Source: JADFSZ01 sp022560555 [NCBI: PVC group bacterium] | GTDB taxonomy: Bacteria; GCA-001730085; JADFSZ01 | Reading direction: 5' to 3' | Assembly: GCA_022560555.1 (NCBI GenBank) | Contig: JADFSZ010000012.1 | Coordinates: 1 to 18,433 of the forward strand | Length of the DNA: 18,433 nt | In this document: positions 1 to 6,918 of the stretch, piece by piece | How the letters are laid out: every line of letters begins with the position of its first letter | Position numbering within the stretch: position 1 is the stretch's first letter | The notes under the pieces: generated by a model | What the model saw: only the letters and a program-made list of their open reading frames with translations | Database searches by the model: none | What the model was told of the DNA's origin: nothing | Translations under genes and position numbers: made by a program

Positions 1-175
1 AAAGCTTTTGAAGGCTGCCTAACACGGGTGTGGGTCTGTCGGAATGAGTAAAAATCCGGTTCACCCAATCCGGGCCCGGGAGGTGCAAGGATTCTTTAGA
101 GATCGTTTTGCAGGTATGATCCAGTAAACTTTTGCCATCTTTTCCTAGATGTTTTTCTATATCTTTGAGAGCCAT
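1..175 (-). CDS. fbaB: Class I fructose-bisphosphate aldolase, FbaB/DhnA type (5' part only)
   Basis: Only the first 58 codons are inside the window; the gene runs off the left edge. The visible protein starts MALKDIEKHLGKDGKSLLDH and continues with an H-L-P-G-P-D segment (residues 31-36) and a D-R-P-x-P-V-L-x-x-L-Q-x-L segment (46-58). Both align by eye with the N-terminus of E. coli FbaB, where the same spacing of LLGKD, CMTIP, LYLPGHDY and RPPAVLRNMQTL is found. The family cleaves fructose-1,6-bisphosphate through a lysine Schiff base in glycolysis/gluconeogenesis; the catalytic lysine lies outside the window. The ATG at 173-175 is preceded by an AGGAGA ribosome binding site, and a good promoter lies about 50 bases upstream, so the start is well supported. 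It is transcribed alone from its own promoter, in the same direction as the operon upstream of it. Confidence 0.85.
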   Translation of the reverse strand, partial: MALKDIEKHLGKDGKSLLDHTCKTISKESLHLPGPDWVNRIFTHSDRPTPVLGSLQKL

Positions 176-226
176 TCGTATCTCCTGAAAGTCATTTCAT
201 AAGGGTCGTAAATTTCGATTTGGTAC

Positions 227-254
227 ATTTTAACGATTTTCGTCATGTTGTCAA
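227..254 (-). promoter_or_regulatory. sigma70-type promoter for fbaB
   Basis: On the minus strand TTGACA (249-254) is followed after 16 bases by TAAAAT (227-232): a perfect -35 and a 5/6 -10. Transcription would start near 219, leaving a leader of about 44 bases before the fbaB ATG. The promoter sits immediately downstream of the inverted repeat at 260-410. Confidence 0.7.
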
Positions 255-259
255 CATAG

Positions 260-410
260 TAGTTCGGAGCCAGGAGTTCGGAGAATTCATTTACCCTTAC
301 TTAGTCATAACATCTAAAAACCACACGATTTGGATATTGAGTGTTTTGAATTGGAAACTTATGAGGCTTTGAAAAAGGGTTTTTTGCTCCGAACTCTTAA
401 CTCCGAACTA
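260..410. repeat. Inverted repeat with 24-nt arms, each arm a tandem of AGTTCGGAG
   Basis: The left arm (260-283) reads TAGTTCGGAG, four bases, then GAGTTCGGAG. The right arm (387-410) is its reverse complement except for the four central bases (CCAG in one, TTAA in the other). Each arm therefore carries the core AGTTCGGAG twice at a 14-base period. The 103 bases between the arms (284-386) are AT-rich and contain no ORF I can support. Both arms end on TA. The right arm supplies the TAG stop of the upstream tpx-hemB frame. It could be a small non-autonomous (MITE-like) element or a cruciform/bidirectional terminator; there is no clear U-tract directly after a stem, so I favour a repeat element without being able to prove mobility. 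Confidence 0.7.
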
Positions 411-2000
411 ATGGCGTAGCCATTCGGCGGCATCTTTGGCATGGTAGGTGAGGATAAAGTTAGCTCCGGCACGCTTGAAGCTGACAAGGATTTCTAACAC
501 AGCTTCTTTCTCATTTAACCATCCGTTTTGAGCTGCGGCTTTCACCATGGCATATTCTCCCGATACGTTATACACAGCCACGGGAACTTTTGACATTTCG
601 CATATTGTTTTTAAGACATCCAAATAAGACAGACCGGGTTTGACCATAACCATGTCAGCCCCTTCTTCAATATCCAACTCAATTTCCCTCACGGCTTCAC
701 GGGCATTAGCCGGGTCCATCTGATATGTTTTTTTGTCGCCTTTTTTGGGCGTGCTCCCTAGGGCATCCCGAAATGGACCATAGAATGAAGAAGCGTATTT
801 GGCCGAATACGCCAATATCCCGACATTCGTGAATCCTTGTTCGTCTAAAGCGTCTCGAATATACCCCACGCGTCCGTCCATCATGTCCGACGGGGCCACA
901 ATATCGGCACCGGCTTCAGCTTGTGTCAATGTCATTTTCGCCAAAATCTCAAGAGTCTCATCATTCACGATTCGGCCAACATTATCCACAATCCCGTCAT
1001 GACCATCACTGCTGTAGGGATCCATAGCCACATCCGTGATAAGAACGAGATCGGGAATATTTTGTTTGATGAGGCGAATGGTTTTTTGATAAAGTCCTTG
1101 AGAATTGTACGATTCGCGTGCGGTCTTATCCTTTAATGCTTCCGGGATAAGCCCAAAGAGCACCACCCCTGGAATTCCGGATTGGTAGAGTTCCTCGCAT
1201 TCTTTGACAATGAGATCCATGCTCAGGCGGTATATTCCCGGCAGTGAAGGTATTGCCACTCGAAGATTTTTTCCATCACAGACAAAAAGAGGCATAACGA
1301 GATCTTCGACCGAAAGGGAAGACTCACGGACAAGTTTGCGAATGCCCTCCGATTGGCGAAGTCTCCGGGGACGCTTACGAATATTTGCCAAAGATGATTT
1401 GACATCGTATGTGTGAAAATCCACGTCCGTCTTTTCTTCGGATTTTATCAAAGGATCTCTATACATTATTTTACGATGTGATTTTTTAAGATTTTCTAAC
1501 ACATCTTCGTAATTCGGCTCCGTTGTGATCTCCGGAACGATTTGAATGTAACGAATCACGCCTTCGGTGTCCACGATGAAAACGGCCCGCGTGAGAAGAT
1601 TGGCTTCTTTCCAATTTACACCCCAAGCATTTCCGAATTCACGGGAGTTATAATCGGATAAAGACTGAATGTTCTCGGCCTTGTTAGCACCGCACCAGCG
1701 GGCCTGGGCGAAAGGCAGATCACGGCTCACAAGCAAAACAACCGTGTTGTTACCGAGCTTGGCCGCTTCTGTGTTAAATCTTTTGGCCTCCAGATCACAC
1801 ACAGGCGTATCCAAAGAAGGGACAGCTACGATGATACATGTTTTTCCCTTAAATGAAGAAAGGTTTACGGCTTCAAGACCGTTCGAAACAAGTGTGGTGT
1901 CGGGTGCCTGATCACCAACTTTAATTTCATTTCCCGTGATTGTAACGGGTGTTCCTTTAAATGTGACAATATTTTTACGTTCTACAGCGGTTGTACTCAT
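408..2000 (-). CDS. tpx-hemB: Fused thiol peroxidase - porphobilinogen synthase (Tpx-HemB)
   Basis: One uninterrupted 530-codon frame. Residues 1 to about 174 are a complete atypical 2-Cys peroxiredoxin Tpx: peroxidatic C68 in SLDTPVC, resolving C103 in FAQARWCGA, and the family's EITTEPNYE ending. Residues from about 179 to 530 are a complete delta-aminolevulinate dehydratase, which condenses two 5-aminolevulinate into porphobilinogen for heme. Its Schiff-base lysines are K401 (AYSAKYASSFYGPF) and K454 (VKPGLSYLD). The metal loop reads D-V-A-M-D-P-Y-S-S-D-G-H-D-G, so the three zinc cysteines are replaced by A/D/D, as in Mg-dependent forms. The start at 2000 has GGAGG nine bases upstream; the longer reading back to 2096 runs into the aquaporin gene and lacks such a site. 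The alternative hemB start, M179 (1464-1466), has no ribosome binding site and no stop lies in frame before it, so a real fusion is the simplest reading. A lost stop codon through sequencing or assembly error is the main alternative. Confidence 0.88.
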   Translation of the reverse strand: MSTTAVERKNIVTFKGTPVTITGNEIKVGDQAPDTTLVSNGLEAVNLSSFKGKTCIIVAVPSLDTPVCDLEAKRFNTEAAKLGNNTVVLLVSRDLPFAQARWCGANKAENIQSLSDYNSREFGNAWGVNWKEANLLTRAVFIVDTEGVIRYIQIVPEITTEPNYEDVLENLKKSHRKIMYRDPLIKSEEKTDVDFHTYDVKSSLANIRKRPRRLRQSEGIRKLVRESSLSVEDLVMPLFVCDGKNLRVAIPSLPGIYRLSMDLIVKECEELYQSGIPGVVLFGLIPEALKDKTARESYNSQGLYQKTIRLIKQNIPDLVLITDVAMDPYSSDGHDGIVDNVGRIVNDETLEILAKMTLTQAEAGADIVAPSDMMDGRVGYIRDALDEQGFTNVGILAYSAKYASSFYGPFRDALGSTPKKGDKKTYQMDPANAREAVREIELDIEEGADMVMVKPGLSYLDVLKTICEMSKVPVAVYNVSGEYAMVKAAAQNGWLNEKEAVLEILVSFKRAGANFILTYHAKDAAEWLRH

Positions 2001-2038
2001 GATGGTTTCCTCCATGTTAATCGTTTTCAAGAAATCGA

Positions 2039-2230
2039 TTATAAATATATAGCCCCAAGAACGCCCCCAATAATAGGACCCATCCAGTAAAGCCACGCGT
2101 GATGTGATCCTCCTCCCAAGAGCGCCGGGCCCATAAAACGCGCCGGATTCATAGCCGCGATCGCACCGACACCTATAAAAACCAAAGGGAACGTTCCAAT
2201 AAATTCAGCGATACATGCTTTACGATTCAT
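2039..2230 (-). pseudogene. Internally deleted aquaporin/glycerol-facilitator (MIP family) remnant, 63 aa
   Basis: The frame begins MNRKACIAEFIGTFPLVFIG, the first transmembrane helix of MIP channels with its A-E-F-x-G-T-F motif. At about residue 27 it passes directly into MNPARFMGPALLGG and a last helix (W-x-Y-W-x-G-P-I-I-G-G-x-L-G-A), which is the second NPA box and TM6. Everything between, normally about 150 residues with TM2-TM5 and the first NPA box, is absent, yet the frame is kept to a TAA. An AAGGAT ribosome binding site lies seven bases before the ATG and a strong promoter lies upstream, so it is probably still transcribed and perhaps translated as the first gene of the tpx-hemB operon. 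It cannot form a normal six-helix channel. Either it is a decayed gene or a retained short membrane peptide; I favour decay. Confidence 0.8.
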
Positions 2231-2301
2231 GCGAGATCCTTTTGTTATGGGGGTTATGCAAGGTTTTCAAGCCATGTGAGTTTAGGTCAAGACGAAAGCG
2301 T

Positions 2302-2329
2302 ATTATAGCACGAGACTTTATTACGTCAA
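2302..2329 (-). promoter_or_regulatory. Strong extended -10 promoter for the aquaporin remnant / tpx-hemB operon
   Basis: Minus strand: TTGACG (2324-2329), 16 bases, then consensus TATAAT (2302-2307) preceded by TGC (extended -10). The start would be near 2295, about 65 bases before the aquaporin ATG. The rest of 2231-2372 holds no gene. A 5-bp hairpin TCCCA-GGA-TGGGA (2338-2350) follows the korB stop but lacks a U-run, so termination of the kor operon before this promoter is uncertain. Confidence 0.8.
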
Positions 2330-2372
2330 TCTAGGAATCCCATCCTGGGACGAGATGTTTCGGCCTACAATT

Positions 2373-3956
2373 TCAGGAGTCAGGATGTTCTCCGGATGCG
2401 GACTCATAGATATAATTCAAAATATTTCTGATAGACAAAACACCTAAGGGGCCTTCGGAACTTTGGATGGGTAAATGGCGGAATTTCCCCATGGAAAGTT
2501 TATTGATGGCGTAGCCGATGGTGGATGATTCGTGGATTTTTTCCGGACGGATTTTGATGAGGGACAGAACCGGTGTTGTCTCACGGTCCATTTTTTGGAG
2601 CGCTACTTTCAAAAGAATATCCCGTTCCGTGACGATACCTACAAGTTTTTTTCCATCGACTACAAGCAAACACTCCACTTTGTTTTTTTTCATCGTCTGA
2701 ATGGTTTTCGCGATCGAATCATGCGGAGCAACGAAAATACCTGATGTGAGTCCGTATTTACCCAAAACGTTTTTGACGGGTTCCCGTAAAAAACGTAACA
2801 GAGGATTTTCATTTAATTTTTCGGCTTTAGCTTTTAGTTCGGATTGAATTTCTATCTCTTCGTCATAGGGGCGAAACACGGATCCATCCGCGACGGAAGC
2901 TTTTGGCTTTTGACCTTCGGCATGATAGGACCAAAAATAAGTTCCTAAAAGAAGAGATTGGAGATTTCCTTCTCCTCTTTGTTCTATGGATTTTGTGATC
3001 TGATCCCGCACCTGGTCCGCGTATGTTGGACGCTTGACACTTCTTAATACGCCCATGGGCGTGGGTTTATCGGGAAACGACATCTGCGCAAGGATGTACG
3101 CATACGATGGATCCATATTGTATTGATTATGTGTGACAATATCATCTTCTTTAACTCCTTTTTGTCCGACAGTGACCACTTCCGTGGTCATACCATTTAT
3201 ACGGATGCCTTTATTTTTATCACGACCGAACATAAGGGGTTTTCCATGCTCTAACATGAGGATTTGATCTTCTCGAACATCACGGCTTGCAACATCCTTG
3301 AAGGCGTTGTCATGAAAAATCACGCAATTTTGAAGAATTTCAACAAAAGAAGTGCCTTTGTGATTGGCGGCGGCATGAAACACCGAAAGCATATGTTTTG
3401 GATTTGTGTCAATTGTTCGAGCCACAAAAGTTGCTTCAGATGCCAGCGCGAAACAGAGGGGATTGATGGGGGTTTCGATGGATCCCATGGGACTCGTCTT
3501 GGTCTTATGCCCGGGCAACGATGTCGGGCTGTATTGGCCCTTTGTCAATCCGTAAACGCGATTGTTAAACAGCAGGATAGTTACATCCAGATTTCGTCGT
3601 AACACGTGCATGAGATGATTTCCGCCAATCGATAAACCGTCACCATCACCCGTGATGATCCATACGGACAGATCGGGATTCGCGACTTTGAGACCTGTGG
3701 CAATCGTGGGTGCGCGCCCGTGAATTGTATGAAATCCGTACGTATTCAAATAATAAGGAAATCGACTTGAACAACCGATTCCGCTTATGATCACGAAATT
3801 TTCGCGTGGGATCCCCAGCTCCGGAAATATTTTCTGGGCTGTTGACAAGATGGCGTAATCTCCGCATCCCGGACACCAGCGCACATCCACTTTGGGAACA
3901 AAATCCTTGCGGGTTAAGGGGGTAATGATGCTATCTGTTGAGCGAGCCGGTGTCAT
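2373..3956 (-). CDS. korB: 2-oxoacid:ferredoxin oxidoreductase beta subunit with C-terminal CBS pair
   Basis: 527 aa. Residues 1 to about 345 are a KorB-type thiamine-diphosphate subunit: CPGCG (C28, C31), C62 in GIGCSSR and C211 in QNCVIF are the four expected [4Fe-4S] ligands. GDGDGLSIGGNH (103-114) and NNRVYGLTKGQ (131-141) are the ThDP/Mg motifs. With KorA it would decarboxylate a 2-oxoacid, most likely 2-oxoglutarate, to the acyl-CoA and reduced ferredoxin, or run in reverse. Residues about 346-395 are a charged linker, and 400-520 form two CBS motifs (VGIVTERDIL at 439-448 and LGVLSIRNIL at 504-513). Usual KorB proteins end near 280-370 residues, so the CBS tail is an addition. The ATG at 3956 overlaps the korA stop as ATGA and has AAGGA eight bases upstream; the longer reading to 4025 lies inside korA. 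It is the last gene of the CBS-korA-korB operon. Confidence 0.9.
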   Translation of the reverse strand: MTPARSTDSIITPLTRKDFVPKVDVRWCPGCGDYAILSTAQKIFPELGIPRENFVIISGIGCSSRFPYYLNTYGFHTIHGRAPTIATGLKVANPDLSVWIITGDGDGLSIGGNHLMHVLRRNLDVTILLFNNRVYGLTKGQYSPTSLPGHKTKTSPMGSIETPINPLCFALASEATFVARTIDTNPKHMLSVFHAAANHKGTSFVEILQNCVIFHDNAFKDVASRDVREDQILMLEHGKPLMFGRDKNKGIRINGMTTEVVTVGQKGVKEDDIVTHNQYNMDPSYAYILAQMSFPDKPTPMGVLRSVKRPTYADQVRDQITKSIEQRGEGNLQSLLLGTYFWSYHAEGQKPKASVADGSVFRPYDEEIEIQSELKAKAEKLNENPLLRFLREPVKNVLGKYGLTSGIFVAPHDSIAKTIQTMKKNKVECLLVVDGKKLVGIVTERDILLKVALQKMDRETTPVLSLIKIRPEKIHESSTIGYAINKLSMGKFRHLPIQSSEGPLGVLSIRNILNYIYESASGEHPDS

Positions 3957-5794
3957 AGATATGTCCTTATCTTTGTTTCGATTTCCTGGATGGCAAAGGG
4001 TCGTCCCTGAACTTTTGAAAAACATTCGGCGTCTATAAGGTATTTTGCGCGAATCAGCATGGTTAATTGTCCCAGATTTATTTCAGGGATAAGCACTTTT
4101 TCAAAATTTTTGATAATTTGATGCAAATCAAGAGGAAGGGGATTGAGATAACGCAAGTGGAGGCTTGAAACCGCGTGACCTTGTTTTTGCAGGCGATTCA
4201 CGGCTGTGGTAATCGCTCCGTACGTTCCTCCCCAACCGATCACGAGAATTTTTCCATGATCGGATCCGTTGATTTCTGTCGGTTTAAAGTCTCTCGCGAT
4301 ACCTGCGACTTTGCCCGCGCGCAGGCAAACCATTTTCTCGTGATTTTCCGGATCATAACTAACTCCACCAGTTTCATTTTTTTCGAGGCCTCCAATGCGA
4401 TGTTCTTGACCGGGAGTACCGGGAATCGCCAAACGGCGCGCCAGTGTGTGTGGATCCCGCTGATAGGGAACATATTCGACATTTTTGTCCGCGTAGGTGA
4501 TGTGACTTGACGGTAAATCATCAATGGCCGGGATCTTCCACGGTTCTGTTCCATTCGCAATGTATCCATCTGAAAGCATCACCACGGGAGTATTATACTT
4601 AAAAGCGATGCTCGCGCAGTCAATAAATGTCTCGAAACAATCCGAAGGAGACCTCGCGGCTAAAATAGGAACGGGGGATTCTCCGTTACGTCCGAACAAA
4701 ACCTGAAGAAGATCCGCTTGTTCCGTTTTTGTCGGAAGACCGGTGCTGGGACCGCCGCGCTGGACATTGATGACTATCAGAGGAAGCTCCGTGATGACCG
4801 CTAGACCCATCATCTCGGCCTTAAGACACATACCCGGACCGCTTGTCGCCGTTATACCTAAATTTCCGGCAAAACTGGCGCCTAAGGCCATCCCGATGGC
4901 CGCAATTTCATCTTCCGCTTGGAGGGTTTTGATTCCAAAATGTTTGTTGCTTGATAAATAGGCCAAAATGTCGGTTGCCGGTGTGATAGGGTAGCTCGCG
5001 TAAACAACTTCTATATTCGATGTTTTCGCGAATGTAATAATCCCAAAAGATAAAGCTTCATTCCCGGAAATTTTCCGATACACTCCCGGTTCCATCGTTG
5101 TGACAGGACTGACATGGAAATGAGTCGGCATCAATTCGGAGGTTTCGGCAAAATAATAGCCCGCCTTGAGGGCCCGGCTGTTGGCATCAATCACGTCGGT
5201 CTTTTTTGCGAATTTTCTTTTGATCCATCCAAGAGTGTAATCCATGTCACGGTTATAAAGCCAGTAGGTTACTCCGAGCGCAAAAAAGTTTTTGCACAAT
5301 GTCTTTTCCGAAGTTTTAAGGGGATTGTCTTTGAGGACCTCAAGGGTTAAGTCAGTGATTTTGATTTTGATAATCTTAAATTTTTGCGAGAAAGCTTTAT
5401 CTTCAAGAGGATCTGATGTGTAACCGGCTTTTTTAAGATTTTGAGGCGTAAATGTGTTTGTGTTAGCGATCACAATGCCCCCGTTCTTTAACTCGCTAAT
5501 GTTAACTTTGAAGGCCGCCGGATTCATGGCGACAAGAACATCCGGCGTATCTCCGGGAGTGAGAATCTGGTTACTTCCGAAACAGAGCTGAAATCCGGAA
5601 ACACCCGGTAAAGTGCCCTGAGGCGCGCGAATTTCCGCTGGAAAATCCGGAAAAGTGCTGATATCATTTCCGGCGATCGCGCTTGAGTTGGTGAATTGTG
5701 TGCCTGTAAGCTGCATGCCGTCGCCCGAGTCTCCGGCAAAACGAATCACAACCGATTCAAGTTCAGTGACAGATTTTTTCACGTTAGATTCCAT
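3953..5794 (-). CDS. korA: 2-oxoacid:ferredoxin oxidoreductase alpha subunit (gamma-alpha fusion)
   Basis: 613 aa. The N-terminal part (about 14-215) is the gamma domain (FAGDSGDGMQLTG at 19-31, FPAEIRAP at 51-58), and about 240-430 is the POR-N/alpha domain. The YPITPATD motif (268-275) supplies the threonine that contacts thiamine/substrate in this family, with AEDEIAAIGMALGASFAG (293-310), TSGPG (317-321) and GGPSTGLPTKTEQADL (347-362). The C-terminal part (about 510-605) is the transketolase-C-like domain. The gamma-alpha order and two-subunit layout without a separate ferredoxin-like delta gene match the KorAB type known from mycobacteria and Hydrogenobacter. Substrate choice (2-oxoglutarate rather than pyruvate or others) is inferred from that similarity. 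The chosen start (ATG 5792-5794) lies four bases after the CBS-gene stop, with only a weak GGGG ribosome site; a start at 5836 would overlap the CBS gene and has no better site. Confidence 0.9.
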   Translation of the reverse strand: MESNVKKSVTELESVVIRFAGDSGDGMQLTGTQFTNSSAIAGNDISTFPDFPAEIRAPQGTLPGVSGFQLCFGSNQILTPGDTPDVLVAMNPAAFKVNISELKNGGIVIANTNTFTPQNLKKAGYTSDPLEDKAFSQKFKIIKIKITDLTLEVLKDNPLKTSEKTLCKNFFALGVTYWLYNRDMDYTLGWIKRKFAKKTDVIDANSRALKAGYYFAETSELMPTHFHVSPVTTMEPGVYRKISGNEALSFGIITFAKTSNIEVVYASYPITPATDILAYLSSNKHFGIKTLQAEDEIAAIGMALGASFAGNLGITATSGPGMCLKAEMMGLAVITELPLIVINVQRGGPSTGLPTKTEQADLLQVLFGRNGESPVPILAARSPSDCFETFIDCASIAFKYNTPVVMLSDGYIANGTEPWKIPAIDDLPSSHITYADKNVEYVPYQRDPHTLARRLAIPGTPGQEHRIGGLEKNETGGVSYDPENHEKMVCLRAGKVAGIARDFKPTEINGSDHGKILVIGWGGTYGAITTAVNRLQKQGHAVSSLHLRYLNPLPLDLHQIIKNFEKVLIPEINLGQLTMLIRAKYLIDAECFSKVQGRPFAIQEIETKIRTYL

Positions 5795-5798
5795 ATGC

Positions 5799-6278
5799 TT
5801 ATGCCCCGAACGTTTCTGTGGAAATTCGTTCTCCATACGGAGGAAGATTCAGCACTTCCCCCGGTAAATTTTCGGCAATAAATGTGATCAAATTCCGAAC
5901 AGACAAAAGTCCTAAAATGTTTTTTGGATTATGGCATATGGGAATGTGTCTGATGGATGTTTTTCCTAAAAAAATAACAACATCGGAAATAAGCGTATCG
6001 GGCGAAAGAGACAAAACCTTACGGCTCATAAATTTACCAATGGGTGTGGATTTTGCAAGATCGGTCGCGATGAACTTTTCCATTATGTCTCTTCCGGTTA
6101 CAATCCCCGACAGGGCTTTGTCTTTGTTGATGACAAGGACACAACCTGTTTTTTTGGTCTGCATGTCGCGAATAGTGGCCTCGATGGACGTATCTTCCGT
6201 GACAATAATAGGGGTTTGAAGCGGAATGTGTCCGACACTAACGGACCAAAAATCCGTTTTTTGTTTTGATTCAGTCAC
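5799..6278 (-). CDS. Stand-alone CBS-pair protein, first gene of the kor operon
   Basis: 159 aa with two CBS motifs: about 20-75 (ending SGIVTGRDIM) and about 85-145 (ending LGLLSVRNLITFIA), then a short tail containing EVLNLPPYG. CBS pairs bind adenosine nucleotides or SAM and act as regulatory modules. It has no enzyme or DNA-binding domain, so it probably works by contacting another protein, most plausibly KorAB. Its second CBS repeat resembles the end of the KorB tail (LGVLSIRNILNYIYESASGE against LGLLSVRNLITFIAENLPGE), which suggests a common origin for the two. The start is GTG (6276-6278) with GAGGG seven bases upstream. It is four bases from korA and clearly co-transcribed. Confidence 0.85.
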   Translation of the reverse strand: MTESKQKTDFWSVSVGHIPLQTPIIVTEDTSIEATIRDMQTKKTGCVLVINKDKALSGIVTGRDIMEKFIATDLAKSTPIGKFMSRKVLSLSPDTLISDVVIFLGKTSIRHIPICHNPKNILGLLSVRNLITFIAENLPGEVLNLPPYGERISTETFGA

Positions 6279-6325
6279 AAGTTTCCCTCTTGTTATGAAA
6301 ATCCGTGGATGTATAAAAATACTGC

Positions 6326-6356
6326 ATAATAGGGAGAGCCCTTGTCATGCAGTCAA
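6326..6356 (-). promoter_or_regulatory. Possible promoter of the CBS-korA-korB operon
   Basis: Minus strand TTGACT (6351-6356) and TATTAT (6326-6331) are both good hexamers, but the 19-base spacing is long and there is no TG extension. It is the best candidate in the 229-base divergent gap between the CBS gene and the thioesterase gene. Confidence 0.35.
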
Positions 6357-6377
6357 AATTCATCGATACATGGCCAA

Positions 6378-6392
6378 GGCCAAAATTTGGCC
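6378..6392. promoter_or_regulatory. Palindromic operator candidate in the kor/thioesterase divergent region
   Basis: GGCCAAA, one central A, TTTGGCC: a perfect 7+1+7 inverted repeat, preceded by an extra overlapping GGCCAA (6372-6377). A wider ATACAT (6366-6371) and ATGTAT (6403-6408) pair brackets it. It lies just upstream of the proposed kor promoter and about 40 bases upstream of the thioesterase promoter, a fitting place for a regulator that sees both. Confidence 0.45.
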
Positions 6393-6429
6393 GTAAACCT
6401 AGATGTATTAGTAACATAAAATCATTTGT

Positions 6430-6458
6430 TTGTCAAGGCAGGTCTGTGTTAGGATAAA
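6430..6458 (+). promoter_or_regulatory. Promoter candidate for the MenI-like thioesterase
   Basis: TTGTCA (6430-6435), 17 bases, GATAAA (6453-6458). Five of six and four of six matches to consensus. The transcript would begin near 6465, so it excludes an upstream TTG start at 6430 and supports the ATG at 6508. Confidence 0.5.
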
Positions 6459-6507
6459 CGTGTTAGTGGCTGACAACGCTTTGCCGACTATGCCCCTGAG
6501 GAGAAAA

Positions 6508-6918
6508 ATGTTCAAAAAAACACATATTGTTCGGATGAATGATACCGATGCTGCCGGAATCTTGTTTTTCGCAAATCAGTTTTCTATAGTCCATGAGGTA
6601 TACGAAGATTTTATGGAGAGTATAGGGTGCGGATTTGCTCATTTGCTTGATAAAATGAATTTTTTTGTGCCGATTGTTCGTGCTGAGGCTGATTACAAAA
6701 GGTCTGTCAGTGTGGGGGAAAGACTCGAGATCAAACTGTTTGTTGAGAAAGTCGGAACGACGTCTTTTACCATGTCCTATACTTTAACCGGAAAAAATCG
6801 ACGGCGTATCGGGACGGTAAGAACCGTTCATGTGTCCGTCGGTCGTTCTTCAAAAAAGAAGATACCGTTACCCGCGCATCTCAAGAAGATCTTGAAAAAG
6901 CACGTGAGAGTTTTATAG
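6508..6918 (+). CDS. menI: Hot-dog acyl-CoA thioesterase, probable DHNA-CoA hydrolase (MenI-type)
   Basis: 136 aa of the 4-hydroxybenzoyl-CoA thioesterase fold. The active-site segment D12-T-D14-A-A-G-I-L-F-F-A-N-Q-F-S-I-V-H-E-V-Y-E carries the family's catalytic aspartate (D14) followed by the AAG turn. The D-T-D-A-A-G-x-x-x-F-A-N pattern with H-E-x-Y-E is the one seen in cyanobacterial DHNA-CoA thioesterases such as Slr0204. With menB, menA, menC and menE beside it, the natural role is release of 1,4-dihydroxy-2-naphthoate from the MenB product before MenA. A general acyl-CoA thioesterase cannot be ruled out. The ATG follows a GAGGAG site at four bases; the longer frame from TTG at 6430 overlaps the promoter. 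Its stop overlaps the menE stop by six bases on the opposite strand. Confidence 0.75.
   Translation: MFKKTHIVRMNDTDAAGILFFANQFSIVHEVYEDFMESIGCGFAHLLDKMNFFVPIVRAEADYKRSVSVGERLEIKLFVEKVGTTSFTMSYTLTGKNRRRIGTVRTVHVSVGRSSKKKIPLPAHLKKILKKHVRVL

Noticed and set aside
2001-2096. N-terminal extension of the tpx-hemB frame
   Set aside because: The frame is open to 2096 but this part overlaps the aquaporin remnant in another frame and has no family similarity; GGAGG in front of 2000 decides the start.
2338-2350. Intrinsic terminator after korB
   Set aside because: Only a 5-bp stem with a 3-base loop and no U-tract; too weak to call.
3264-3602. 112-codon plus-strand frame inside korB
   Set aside because: Antisense shadow of conserved KorB sequence; no similarity of its own.
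3957-4025. N-terminal extension of korB
   Set aside because: Lies inside korA; the ATGA overlap with AAGGA upstream at 3956 is the usual arrangement.
6430-6507. Longer thioesterase reading from TTG at 6430
   Set aside because: It covers a probable promoter and is not similar to the family; ATG 6508 has GAGGAG before it and begins at the usual place.
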